This document shows positions 12,273-22,216 of a stretch of DNA of 36,626 nt, one piece after another. The stretch covers positions 148,501 to 185,126 of the forward strand of contig JBBHKE010001811.1 of the NCBI GenBank assembly GCA_037447655.1, written 5' to 3'. The DNA comes from Zygnema cylindricum. Its lineage: Eukaryota; Streptophyta; Zygnematophyceae; Zygnematales; Zygnemataceae. The notes under the pieces were generated by a model. That model searched no databases and was not told the DNA's origin. It worked only from the letters and a program-made list of their open reading frames with translations. Numbering within the stretch: position 1 is the stretch's first letter; every line of letters starts with the position of its first letter. A program made the position numbers and the translations under genes.

Positions 12273-12692
12273 GTGTTACAGGACATTTAGCGTAGGATAT
12301 TTTTTGTCGTGTTCGTACGTTTTCTTACGACGGTCAAATCTTGTTGACCGACTTGTCCGCACGTCTCACTTTTTGGTCCTGTCCGTACTTCCATACGTCG
12401 GTCCAATCAATTGTACTTTTTCGTTACATACGTCGGTCTAGTCCTTTACGTAGAAGTCTTTTGACCGTCGGTCCAGTCTTTTAGCCGACGGTCCAGTCTT
12501 TTGTCTTACATACATTTGTTAGAATCTAGACTAGGATTCCTTTGTTACAGCGCACCGTAGAGCACTTAGACTCCACAGTAATTAGCATTGTATATTTTGT
12601 ATATAAGTGACTCTTCTCACTTAATGAAATCATCCCAAATACAAATCAATTCCTCTCTCAAATGCATTGATCTTTCTCTTGTGTACAATTTC
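12273..12692 (+). mobile_element. Probable Ty1/copia 5' LTR and leader
   Basis: Starts TGTTACAGG after the purine tract, as LTRs start with TG. It contains four copies of a CGTCGGTCCAGTCTTT-like motif at 12396-12502, a TATA element (TATATAAG) at 12600-12607, and leads after about 85 bp to the gag start at 12693. I could not find a clear primer binding site or a second LTR, so the LTR right edge (perhaps near 12660) is a guess. Confidence 0.55.
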
Positions 12693-13183
12693 ATGGCTTC
12701 CGCCAATCCACCTCCAATAGGTTATGGGCCTAGCCATGCCACTTCTAATAGCATCCAAAAGTTTGTTGGCCAAAACTTTTATGATTGGTCATTTTCAGCC
12801 ATGCATTTTTTCAAACACGAGAAGATTTGGGACCATTTTATAGGAATTTCAAAACCTCCTATCCTTTCCTCGACTGATACACCAGCAGAAAAAGCTACCA
12901 AAGAGTTGGCGATAGCTACATGGAAACAAAAGGATGAGGATGCGCACGCTCGTCTAGTGATATCACTTACTACCGAGCGCACTCGTCTTATTGCGGCGCC
13001 TCCTCTTCCGCCGAGGCTTGGAGTCGTCTACAAGCAGCTTACATTCAAACCGGATGGGCCGCTCGCCGAATTCAAAAACGAGCGTTTTTTAACTCCATGA
13101 AAAAGCCGTCGGAATCTATGCAGGATTGGATTAGCACAGTCGAATTGTCGGCCGGAAAGCTTCTGCCAATCCACCTCCAATAA
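12693..13183 (+). pseudogene. Ty1/copia gag, truncated and frameshifted
   Basis: N-terminal gag of a copia retrotransposon, the protein that packages the element RNA. The start MASANPPPIGYG leads to KFVGQNFYDWSFSAMHFFKH and then IWDHFIG, the familiar pattern of plant copia gag (UBN2/DUF4219 type). The frame breaks in the T-run near 13086, and the sequence goes on in the next frame (NSMKKPSESMQDWISTVELS) to a stop at 13181-13183. There a purine tract begins. The last 18 bases repeat 12702-12719 near the gag start. Only about 160 residues remain; protease, integrase and RT are missing. Confidence 0.8.
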
Positions 13184-13552
13184 GTAGGAGAGAGCGAGAG
13201 AGATAGAGCGGAATGGTGATAGAGAGAGCGGTGATGAGAGAGAGGGCGAGTGAGAGAAAAGAGAGATAAATGGGAAAAGTGGGATAAAGAGGGAGAGTGC
13301 GCGAGTGAGAAGGCGAGAGAAAGGAAGTGGAGTGTGTGAGAGAGAGAAAGCAAGAGAAAGAGAGGAGAGATATAATTAGAGAGGGAGAGAGAGATGAGAG
13401 AGTGGGAGAGAGAGGGCGAGTGAGAGTGACGGAGAGACGGGGAGAGAGAGAGAGAGGAGAGAGGATTTGGAAGAAGAGTGAGAGAGAGTGCGAGAGTTGA
13501 GAGAGGAAAGAGAGGGATGGAGAGTGGGATATGAAGAGACAGAGAAGAGGGC
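13184..13552. repeat. Polypurine tract
   Basis: GA-rich + strand of about 370 bp following directly on the broken copia gag. Minus-strand Ser/Leu-rich frames are not real. Confidence 0.85.
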
Positions 13553-13728
13553 TCGTGAGCTTACTGGTTCGTCAATCGATGTTGTGATGTTGCACACTTC
13601 GGATTCGAATGGATGATGGTGAAATACAGTCGATTTTTTTCTTAATGTACAGTTCCCATTGAATAATGAACTTGGGAGAGTTATATCTGCAAAAAAAAAA
13701 AACCCACGATTCGTAGACATACTAAATT
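13553..13728. other. Unique island between two purine tracts
   Basis: About 175 bp of mixed composition, possibly more retrotransposon debris; no motif is convincing. Confidence 0.35.
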
Positions 13729-14066
13729 AGAGAGGGAGAGTGAGAGGAATAGGAAGAGTGGGAGGAATATGGACAGGGAGAGGGAGAGGGAGATGGAGAG
13801 AGAGATGGAGGGGAGAGAGAAAGATGGAGAGGGGAGGGAGAGGGAGTGAGAGAGGCAGAGGGGGAGGAAGAAGGAGAGTTACGAAAGAGGGGGAGTGTGA
13901 GAGAAAAAGGAAAGTGAGAAAGGAGAGGGAGAGAGCGGAAACCCTGAAAGGATTCAGGCTTAGGAAGAGTGGAAGAAAGAGAGAGAGGGAGAGAGATGTG
14001 GAGAAAGAGAAAGAGAGAGAAAGAGAGTTAGAGAGAGAGAGGGGAGGAAAGTGAGGGAGAAGGGAA
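13729..14066. repeat. Polypurine tract
   Basis: GA-rich + strand of about 340 bp with GGAGAGGGAGA variants. Frames on both strands (Arg/Glu-rich on +, Ser/Leu-rich on -) come from the simple sequence. Confidence 0.85.
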
Positions 14067-14945
14067 CGAAAGGCATCTGTCCCAGGAGGGGTAACATACG
14101 TGGAAACTGGGCATTGTGCGTATGAACTCAAGGAAGCTGTAAAACGACAAAAAAGAGGAACAGGTGTAAGGCGATTATTTGTATGCATAAACATGTGGAT
14201 GTAATGCATATATGCATTATATATAAATTTATTTGGATGTTACCCCAAAATGACATTTTTGTTTACCAAATCAAAAATAAATACTTTGCGATTGAAATTT
14301 GAAAGTACCGTAGCATTCATTGCGGTCATTTTTTTCTGAATCTTTAAAAATATATCTTTAAATATCTCTAATGAGAGTCGTATCTCACAAAACACTATAT
14401 ACAAAAAACATACAACCACTAAATAAAAGCATAAACACTATGTACTGTATATACCCGTAGGAATTGAATAGCTGCAAAAAATACGACTTGTTTAACATCC
14501 ATAAAAATAAACAAACAACTATATTATCAACGTCATTTCAATGTCATAAAAAAAATGTTAACAACATTGCATTCCTTTCAGCATAAACGCTATGTCATTA
14601 TTTTTGAATCTTTTTACTGCATAGTTTTTAAATCGCATTTTGCACATTAAATAAAGATTTGAATAAATATCGAGGGACGATGAATATGAAAAGATGCAAA
14701 ATTCTTATGAATGTTCGAACAAAAGTGCCACATTCCAAATTTCGAAATTCGGTCCGAATTTTCAATACTAGACGTTGCTTATAAACATTATTAGGAAACG
14801 CCAAATTTTTACATTTATTAAATTATTTATTACGTTTATTAAATTTTACATACATATTTTTATGAGTATGTTAACTACTATCACAATGGTATGACGTTAT
14901 GGTCATTATGAAGTACTAACTGTGGTGACTATCTTATGACATCGA
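14067..14945. other. AT-rich stretch without gene
   Basis: Very AT-rich after about 14200. I saw no open frame, repeat or terminal motif worth naming. Confidence 0.45.
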
Positions 14946-14949
14946 AGAT

Positions 14950-15021
14950 AAGTTAAGAGAGAGAGGGAGAGAACACAAACACTTTCCTAAAAGAAATCAT
15001 CAATGAATGTAAGGAAGAGGG

Positions 15022-15055
<34 letters not shown>

Positions 15056-15085
15056 ACAAACACTTTCCCAAAGGAAAAAGTCAAC
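14950..15085. repeat. GA microsatellite inside a 78-bp direct repeat
   Basis: GAGAACACAAACACTTTCC at about 14970 recurs about 78 bp later near 15050, each preceded by a GA run and followed by AAA(A/G)G, and then TCA and CAATG. The second GA run is a clean (GA) array of about 30 bp. Confidence 0.75.
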
Positions 15086-15205
15086 CAATGTACGGAGGGA
15101 CGTACCATCTTTTTGCGTCAAAAGAGGAGTGGCCGACACCAATGGAGGGATGGCAATGGCAAGGAAGAGAAAGAAGGCGGAGGACATCATTTTCGCCATT
15201 TTCTT

Positions 15206-15240
15206 GTAAAAACGTTTTTTGCGAAAAAAAACGTTTTTAC
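15206..15240. repeat. Perfect 15-bp hairpin
   Basis: Arms GTAAAAACGTTTTTT (15206-15220) and AAAAAACGTTTTTAC (15226-15240) are exact inverse copies around GCGAA. Confidence 0.85.
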
Positions 15241-15324
15241 TCGTTTTGCCCCCTGCCAAGAAACGATTGCCTCCCATTGGTCCATTTTATTACCATCATT
15301 TGGCCGATCCTTTCTTGCTATTTG

Positions 15325-15745
15325 ATTTTACATTTTTTTTTGTTTTTTCAAAGTGAATAATTTCAATAAAAATTTTATAAAAATACGAAATCTTTATTTT
15401 GTGGTGCTGTCAGCGTGCATTCAGAGGGAGAGGGAGAGGGAGAGGAGGAGGGGAGGGAGAGGGATTTTTTTCTACATTTTTTGTTTTTTCGAAGTGAACT
15501 TATTGAGTTTAATTTGCTAAAATTAAATCGTTGTTTTGTGGTCCATGTCACCATGCATTTAGAGGGGAGAGAGAGAGAGGGAGAGGAAGAGAAGGGGAGA
15601 TGGGGAGGGAGAGCGAGAGGGAAGAGAAGAGGGAGAAGAAAAAGGTGAGTGATTCCAAGGTTTAAGGCTCAAAATTCCTTTTTTTTACCATCCTTTCTTG
15701 CCATTTGTTTTTACATTTTTTTTGTTTTTTCAAAGTGAACGGTTT
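15325..15745. repeat. Three direct copies of a T-tract unit with GA blocks between
   Basis: TTTTTGTTTTTTCRAAGTGAA occurs near 15338, 15479 and 15722. The first two are followed by TTGTGGTSCWTGTCANCRTGCATT and then a GA tract (15420-15466 and 15561-15644). This is a diverged tandem array of roughly 140-240 bp units whose length differs through the GA blocks. Confidence 0.75.
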
Positions 15746-16557
15746 GAGTCAATCATCCAGCTGCCACGTGGCTTTCAAACCATCTCTCTTCCACAATATG
15801 CCACGTGGCAACACCTCCAATTCCTATTCATTCCACCGTCCGATTTTGAATTCTCGACGCAAACGCCCCTTCTATCCAGTACTTGGGGAGTCTCCTCCGA
15901 CTGTCATCAAGAGGACACTTTGCGCTTACTGAACGCGTGTATTAGTCCACTTGTAAAATCAGACTTGATCCACGACGGATGTGAAGTTATAAACTTACAT
16001 GTGGCAAATGGCATGTACCTTCTAACGTCAAAGCCACCCTGTTCGACCACAAAATCTTGTAAGACATCCTGTCACGCCTCCGCTGGTACAACGATAATGC
16101 ATGAACGTACAAATGGTACATTCATGGACATTTGTACAAATTTTCATTTTGCAACGGTTTTGGTGACCGTTGGTACAACGACAAATACATTAATACAACG
16201 ACGTACAGATTGTACATTAGCGTGACGCTACTAGATATTTTAATCTGCATCCGCCCGTACAGATATGCAGTTGCGATATTTTCCTTTTCAAAACTTTTGT
16301 TCTTGGGTGGCTTAATAGGATCCTACGTGGTGCTAATCGAAATCTAACACGTAAGCAATTTTTGCTTCACTTGCACGACCTGATGGAAAGGTGTTACAAA
16401 TATTACTGCCATTAAACGTGACCGTACGATTACTGGGAACGCCTTATATGAATCAAATAAGTATTACTTTGTTGTCGGTTAGGTTTTGCGGCGTCTACTT
16501 TTAAGTCACGTAACAAAAATCACGTCGTACGTGGCGTATCAGACAATTTGTCTTTTT
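15746..16557. other. Unassigned stretch with a paired G-box
   Basis: A + frame of 175 codons (15698-16225) spans this region but contains no domain I recognise and begins in the T-tract repeat, so I do not call it a gene. The only notable sites are the two G-boxes listed separately and several GTACAAA/TTGTAC repeats near 16090-16220. Confidence 0.4.
15763..15809. promoter_or_regulatory. Pair of palindromic G-box (ABRE-like) motifs
   Basis: GCCACGTGGC occurs exactly at 15763-15772 and 15800-15809, 37 bp start to start. In plants this core binds bZIP and bHLH factors. No clear promoter or gene follows, so the function is unproven. Confidence 0.5.
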
Positions 16558-16729
16558 CGCTAAAATAACATATTATGTAAAAATATAAAATATTAAATTT
16601 AAAAAATACTATATAGCGCGATAATTTATGTTGGTCTCGGAACGATATATCGAGGATTCTGCTCGATCGATATTTGATATATCGAATATCGAAATTATCG
16701 CGATATGAATTTCCCGATACCTAACACTA
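16558..16729 (-). mobile_element. Terminal fragment of a TAGTGTT element (inverted)
   Basis: On the minus strand it starts TAGTGTTAGGTATCGGGAAA and runs through ATATCGCGATAATTTCGATA and on to ACATAATATGTTATTTTAG. The same sequence recurs at 20690-20935 on the + strand. It looks like one end of a hAT-type nonautonomous element whose other end is not visible. Confidence 0.6.
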
Positions 16730-16992
16730 CAAATCAGAGGTCGCAAGCGGTCAACCGAAACCGTGACTGACCATTAACCAACCGCCCGCGCCGGATCCGG
16801 AACGGATTCGGTTGCCAAATTTTGGGGGTCGGGCGGTTACGGTCAGTTGATTCACCAGGAAAAAAAAGCAGTCGGCTACGGTCGGTCAACCAAAAAACCA
16901 AAAAAAATGAAAATTTTGTATTGTCCCTATTATCCAACATTCTTGTATTTGTACTATTTGGAATCGTGGAAGTACGTGACATAATGATTAAC

Positions 16993-17142
16993 GTCGCAAA
17001 TCTGACACGGTACTGTAGTAACGCTTTACATTTCGCAAATCATAGGGAACGCGACAAAACGTCGCAAATCTGACACGGTAGTACACTATTCATTTCGCGA
17101 ATTTTAGGCAACGCGACAAGGCGTCGCAAATCTGACACGGTA
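16993..17142. repeat. hAT subterminal repeats
   Basis: GTCGCAAATCTGACACGGTA occurs three times at 16993, 17061 and 17123, and again in the duplicate (21214, 21282, 21344); a degenerate pair is in the third copy near 24445 and 24501. The partial inverse motif GCGACAAAACGTCGC is also present. In hAT elements such subterminal repeats serve as transposase binding sites; that role here is inference. Confidence 0.65.
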
Positions 17143-17669
17143 CACCGTCAATCGATATTAGAGTAAAGGAATAAATACCGTAAAAAAAAAATAGTAATTG
17201 GCATTTTTTTTTTTTAAATATATATACTAATTAATCCCTAACTGTAATTTGGGTTGTCCTGAATAATAAATGCCCGCCTTTTCGATGTCTACAGTAATAT
17301 GTGTATTCGTACAAAATCTGACAATTCGTACGTCGTCGCGCTATTCGACGAACTAACATATGAGAACATGATTTTTTTCGACGAGTTTACATCTCTTTCT
17401 TCCAGCGCACATTCCCATGTGTGCGCAATAATGTTAAGTGTCTTTTTATGCCTTTTTAATTCAAAAAGTACCATTTCGTACGGAAATATCATGTCCGTAT
17501 GCGACACTATTTCCATTGCAGTGTACTTCGATTGTTAACGCTAATTGAAAAAAAAACTTAATTAGAATAATGGACAAAAATATAATTATGGATTGTATTT
17601 CGGGTTTATTTTTTTTGAAAAAATGGCACCGAATTGGCGTTATATACTCTAATAGCGATTGACGGTGTA
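17141..17669. mobile_element. MITE family C, copy C1 (529 bp)
   Basis: Ends TACACCGTCAATCGATATTA and its inverse closing ATTGACGGTGTA, inserted inside the hAT left region. The hAT repeat immediately to the left holds the uninterrupted sequence ACACGGTAGTACACTATTCA (17071-17090), which shows the pre-insertion site and that only TA was duplicated. Confidence 0.9.
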
Positions 17670-17995
17670 GTACACTATTCATTTTGTAAATCTTAGGCAA
17701 CACGACAAATCGTAATTATTGGCTTATTCATACGTCGTACATTATTGCAAAGTGCTAATTACGCATTTTATACCGTGTTTCCACAAATATATCATATTAT
17801 TATGTCAATGTCATGCGGCGTGTAGTAATAATTGGTTAATAAATCAGTGAAAATCAAGCTATTACGTCAATTTCCCACGACTAGTCTTGATTATTAATGT
17901 GCTCACATGTGTCAAACAATAAATCGGTAAATTGAATTGCAATTTAAATTAGAGAAACTCGACCACAATTCAAACAAAACTTAGTCATACACTAA

Positions 17996-20189
17996 AATGG
18001 AGAATAACATCCTCGCTTCCCTTAAAACTACAACCCAAAACAACTTCAAAAATCAAAAAATGGTGAAATTGCTCAATATTACCTAGTGAAAGAAAGCAGG
18101 GCTACTTCAAATTGTTGGAAAAAAATTGAGCATGTTTATGAAGTTAGAACATCAAACAAACACATGGTAAAAGGGGTAGGTTTTGTGGCTTGTACTACAT
18201 GTTTCGTAGTTTATCAGTACAAGTCAGCAAACGGTACTTCAACAATCAATACTCACACGTGTTTAGATTCGCCCAACATGAATAATTCAAGAGGACTTCT
18301 GCGTAAGTTTCTTTCAAAAACGAAGGCGAAAACGAATGACCAAAAAAAAATTGCGAAAATGGTGGCGTTGATGTGTTGTGAGGACCTTCGACCATTTTCG
18401 ATAATCGATGGTCCAGGTATGATTTACTTTAAATTATATTTAAGTTGGCTTGAGTGTAAATGTCATTATAACTTGTTTTGTTAATAAATTTATAAATTTG
18501 AGTTTAGTTTGTCATGATATTGTTTATTATTTGTCTTTCCATCAAAAAAAAAATCATTTAGGTAGAAACCTTCTTTATTAATCATGGTTATTAATTGTAT
18601 GATAATTTTTTCCCCAGGTTTTCAAGCATTTTGTCAAGCATTGTTTGATGTTGGTGTTTCGTCCAACAAAAGTGTTGACATCGACCAACTACTCCCGTCC
18701 ATCAATAGTGTAAAAAACTACATTATATCTTCTGCGAAAGATATTCGTAGTTTGATCATCCCAAAACTTAGAGAAAATATTGATAACAATATTTTTGTCG
18801 CATTCACGACCGATCTCTGGAGCGAGACAATAAAAAACACCTCATTCATGTCAGTAACCGCTCATTTTATCGACAAAGAATTTGAACTTTATGCACGGAC
18901 GCTTCAAATCGATTTTTTTTCGGAGGACAAACACACTGCGGAAAATGTTTTAACGGCTTTCAAAAATTGTTTGACCAATTTTGAAATGTCCAATTTTTAT
19001 CGCTGCGTTGTCGTGACTGATAGTGGCTCTAACATGTGTGCGACTGAAGGTCTACTGAGTATGTTTACTTGGATACCTTGCGCGGACTATAAAATTGCAA
19101 CAATTGTGACAACGATCTTGAATAAGAGCGAAACTTCCAAAAAAGGCAAATACAATGTGGAAGTTCTTGATTTTTTTGATCTAATTGACGCGTGTAAATC
19201 ATTGGTCACGTTTTTCAAAGAGAGTAATTTACAAAATCTTTTGAAAAACAGTTTAAAACAAGAAAACGCAACGCGGTGGAATTCTTTGCTCCGAATGCTT
19301 AAGAGTATTTCCGATGCATTCAATGAGATAGAACCAATCGCTCAAGCAAAAAATAAATTGATACTTTTTGCTTGTATCGATAAGACTCACCTTACCGAAC
19401 TTATACGATTTTTGGAAAGGTTCCAAGAAGCGAACCTAAAATTGGAAAAATTCAAACAACCAACTTTACATTTTGTTTTGTTTGAACTATCGTCTCTCTA
19501 TAACCATTATAAGATAAGAAAAACATCTTACAATGACGGTGAAAAAGAATGCCCCGCCGATTCTCTGAACTTGCAAAAATTGAAACAACTTTTTGTGAAA
19601 TTTGCACTACCCAAGTGGGGCCTTCAAGAGTATCATATTGTCGCGGCTCTCTTAGATCCCCGACAAAAATAAAAGCTTGAAAAAATTGGGGTATCGAAAA
19701 CCGAAATTAAAAGCGCAAGGGTCAAACTTCGTGAACTCGCAAACGACCTCAGTGATGACGTTGATTTCGGTAGTCCTCAACGTATCACAAAAAAACGAAC
19801 AACATCGCAAAGTAAAGACGGTTTCCACGATTTTTTTGGTGAGAGCGATCAGGAAAATGAGGTTCTTATTACCACCAACAAAAAAACGCTCGTTAACGAC
19901 GAAATGAAACGTTTTTTTGGTTTAAAATTAACCAACGACGAAAGATTGGACTTTAACATACTTGAATGGTGGAAAAAAAAAATCAAATGTACGTGCGAAA
20001 AATGGAGGATTTCCTATTCTAGCCCGTGTTGCTATATCTATTCTAGCTATTCCGGCTTCTAGCTCCATGTCCGAATGCAATTTTTTGGATGTCGCGAACA
20101 CGATAACAAAGAAGAGGAGCTCACTAGCTGCTTCAATTGCCAGTGATCTTTTGTGTGTTAGATCCAACCGAGATCTTTTAAATGCATAG
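17996..20189 (+). pseudogene. hAT transposase, copy 1 (near full length, broken)
   Basis: Cuts and rejoins DNA at hAT ends. Exon 1 (open from 17996, no clear ATG; an ATG at 17997 is in another frame) carries a BED-type zinc finger (CTTC, later HTC) and ends at 18416 with LRPFSIIDGPG; intron 18417-18617 is GT-AG and in phase; exon 2 begins FQAFCQALFDVG. Catalytic Asp 1 is in TTDLW (18812-18814), Asp 2 in VVVTDSGSN (19019-19021), and Glu in the dimerisation region SSSMSECNFLD (20073-20075), with ILAIPASSS before and ITKKRSSLA after. Breaks: in-frame TAA at 19670-19672 after ALLDPRQK, and a frameshift in the A-run near 19973-19982. The usual CxxH motif reads CADY. Fits the hobo/Ac/Hermes group; not functional as written. 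Confidence 0.88.
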
Positions 20190-20689
20190 TTTTTTATTTT
20201 GTTTTGTTTTCTGATTATTATCATTTTTTTAGTATTAGTTATCATGTTTTTTTTTCCTTTTAAATTTTTGTTGTATTTCACTATTTTTGAGAATATATAT
20301 TTGAGAATTTGGGTAAAAAAACAGGGTACCGCAATTAGAGTCATTGACGCTAATAGTGATCCACGGTGTACTTGTGCCTACCAAAGGCCTACCATAAAAC
20401 GCCTACTTTTGAACTATGGTTCAAAGTTGGACAGTTTTTTCGTGCGCAAACAATGAGATAGCCGTTCGGATGTTGTTTTTGCTTTGTCAGCTTTTGGGTT
20501 TACCGTTAGCCTGTTTAAAAGAAAGACGCAACCTTAACCCTACGGAACTGTGTTATTCATGTATCGGCCCACTGACTTTTTGCAGTTTTCACCACTAGAA
20601 TTTCGCACTAAATATCTGAATCAATAACGCACGAAATTACCGCACTATATTTTCGCCCCTATTTGGCATTTTTGTACTATTTTGAACTT
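20190..20689. other. 3' flank of transposase copy 1
   Basis: T-rich sequence after the transposase, a 44-bp MITE relic, then about 300 bp of unassigned sequence with no hAT right end. Confidence 0.45.
20327..20370. mobile_element. 44-bp relic of a TACACCG MITE
   Basis: Two bare termini back to back: left TACCGCAATTAGAGTCA, right GACGCTAATAGTGATCCACG and GTGTA. All internal sequence is lost. Confidence 0.6.
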
Positions 20690-20935
20690 GTACTGTATCG
20701 ATCGAGCAGAATCCTCGATATATTTTACCAAGACCAACATAAACCATGGCGATATATAATATTTCATAAATTTAATATTTCATATAATATGTTATTTTAG
20801 TAGTGTTGGGTATCGGGTGAAATCATATCGCGATAATTTCGATATTCGATATATCAAATATCAATCGGTTAGGGTCCTCGATATATCGTACTGGGACCAA
20901 CATAAATTATCGCGATATATATCGCAAAAAATGGG
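20690..20935 (+). mobile_element. Two head-to-tail TAGTGTT terminal fragments
   Basis: 20690-20801 matches the inner half and 20802-20935 the outer half plus the start of the inner half of the sequence found inverted at 16558-16729. The second starts TAGTGTTGGGTATCGGG. Both are truncated. Confidence 0.6.
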
Positions 20936-20944
20936 TGTCCGTAC

Positions 20945-20993
20945 AGATCCAGTACGGAAAATAGTACGGAATTTTGTACGGAAAATCGTACGG

Positions 20994-21031
<38 letters not shown>

Positions 21032-21061
21032 CCGCCCCCGGCGGGGGGGGGGGGGGGGGGG

Positions 21062-21093
<32 letters not shown>
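20945..21093. repeat. GTACGGAAAAT repeats and C36/G20/A28 homopolymer block
   Basis: About four short GTACGG(A)AAAT-like repeats (20951-20994), then 36 C, a GC-only palindromic core, 20 G, TTT and 28 A. The duplicated hAT copy starts directly after the A-run. Proline/glycine/lysine frames here are artefacts. It may be a sequencing or assembly artefact. Confidence 0.85.
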
Positions 21094-21094
<1 letters not shown>

Positions 21095-21361
21095 GGCTAC
21101 GGTCGGTCAACCAAAAAACCAAAAAAAATGAAAATTTTGTATTGTCCCTATTATCCAACATTCTTGTATTTGTACTATTTGGAATCGTGGAAGTACGTGA
21201 CATAATGATTAACGTCGCAAATCTGACACGGTACTGTAGTAACGCTTTACATTTCGCAAATCATAGGGAACGCGACAAAACGTCGCAAATCTGACACGGT
21301 AGTACACTATTCATTTCGCGAATTTTAGGCAACGCGACAAGGCGTCGCAAATCTGACACGG

Positions 21362-21890
21362 TACACCGTCAATCGATATTAGAGTAAAGGAATAAATACC
21401 GTAAAAAAAAAATAGTAATTGGCATTTTTTTTTTTTAAATATATATACTAATTAATCCCTAACTGTAATTTGGGTTGTCCTGAATAATAAATGCCCGCCT
21501 TTTCGATGTCTACAGTAATATGTGTATTCGTACAAAATCTGACAATTCGTACGTCGTCGCGCTATTCGACGAACTAACATATGAGAACATGATTTTTTTC
21601 GACGAGTTTACATCTCTTTCTTCCAGCGCACATTCCCATGTGTGCGCAATAATGTTAAGTGTCTTTTTATGCCTTTTTAATTCAAAAAGTACCATTTCGT
21701 ACGGAAATATCATGTCCGTATGCGACACTATTTCCATTGCAGTGTACTTCGATTGTTAACGCTAATTGAAAAAAAAACTTAATTAGAATAATGGACAAAA
21801 ATATAATTATGGATTGTATTTCGGGTTTATTTTTTTTGAAAAAATGGCACCGAATTGGCGTTATATACTCTAATAGCGATTGACGGTGTA
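21362..21890. mobile_element. MITE family C, copy C2 (529 bp)
   Basis: Same insertion as C1, carried along by the duplication (offset 4221); appears identical to C1. Confidence 0.9.
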
Positions 21891-22216
21891 GTACACTATT
21901 CATTTTGTAAATCTTAGGCAACACGACAAATCGTAATTATTGGCTTATTCATACGTCGTACATTATTGCAAAGTGCTAATTACGCATTTTATACCGTGTT
22001 TCCACAAATATATCATATTATTATGTCAATGTCATGCGGCGTGTAGTAATAATTGGTTAATAAATCAGTGAAAATCAAGCTATTACGTCAATTTCCCACG
22101 ACTAGTCTTGATTATTAATGTGCTCACATGTGTCAAACAATAAATCGGTAAATTGAATTGCAATTTAAATTAGAGAAACTCGACCACAATTCAAACAAAA
22201 CTTAGTCATACACTAA

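Noticed and set aside
11110-12286. Long minus-strand ORFs rich in Ser, Leu, Phe and Pro
   Set aside because: They mirror the polypurine simple repeat; several frames are open at once and none has a domain.
15698-16225. 175-codon + strand ORF
   Set aside because: No recognised motif, starts inside a T-tract repeat, and an overlapping second frame is also open; could be chance.
17289-17703. ORFs on both strands around 17300-17700 and their copies at 21510-21924
   Set aside because: They lie within the noncoding MITE family C.
20817-21294. ORFs with poly-Pro, poly-Gly and poly-Lys
   Set aside because: They arise from the C36/G20/A28 homopolymer block.
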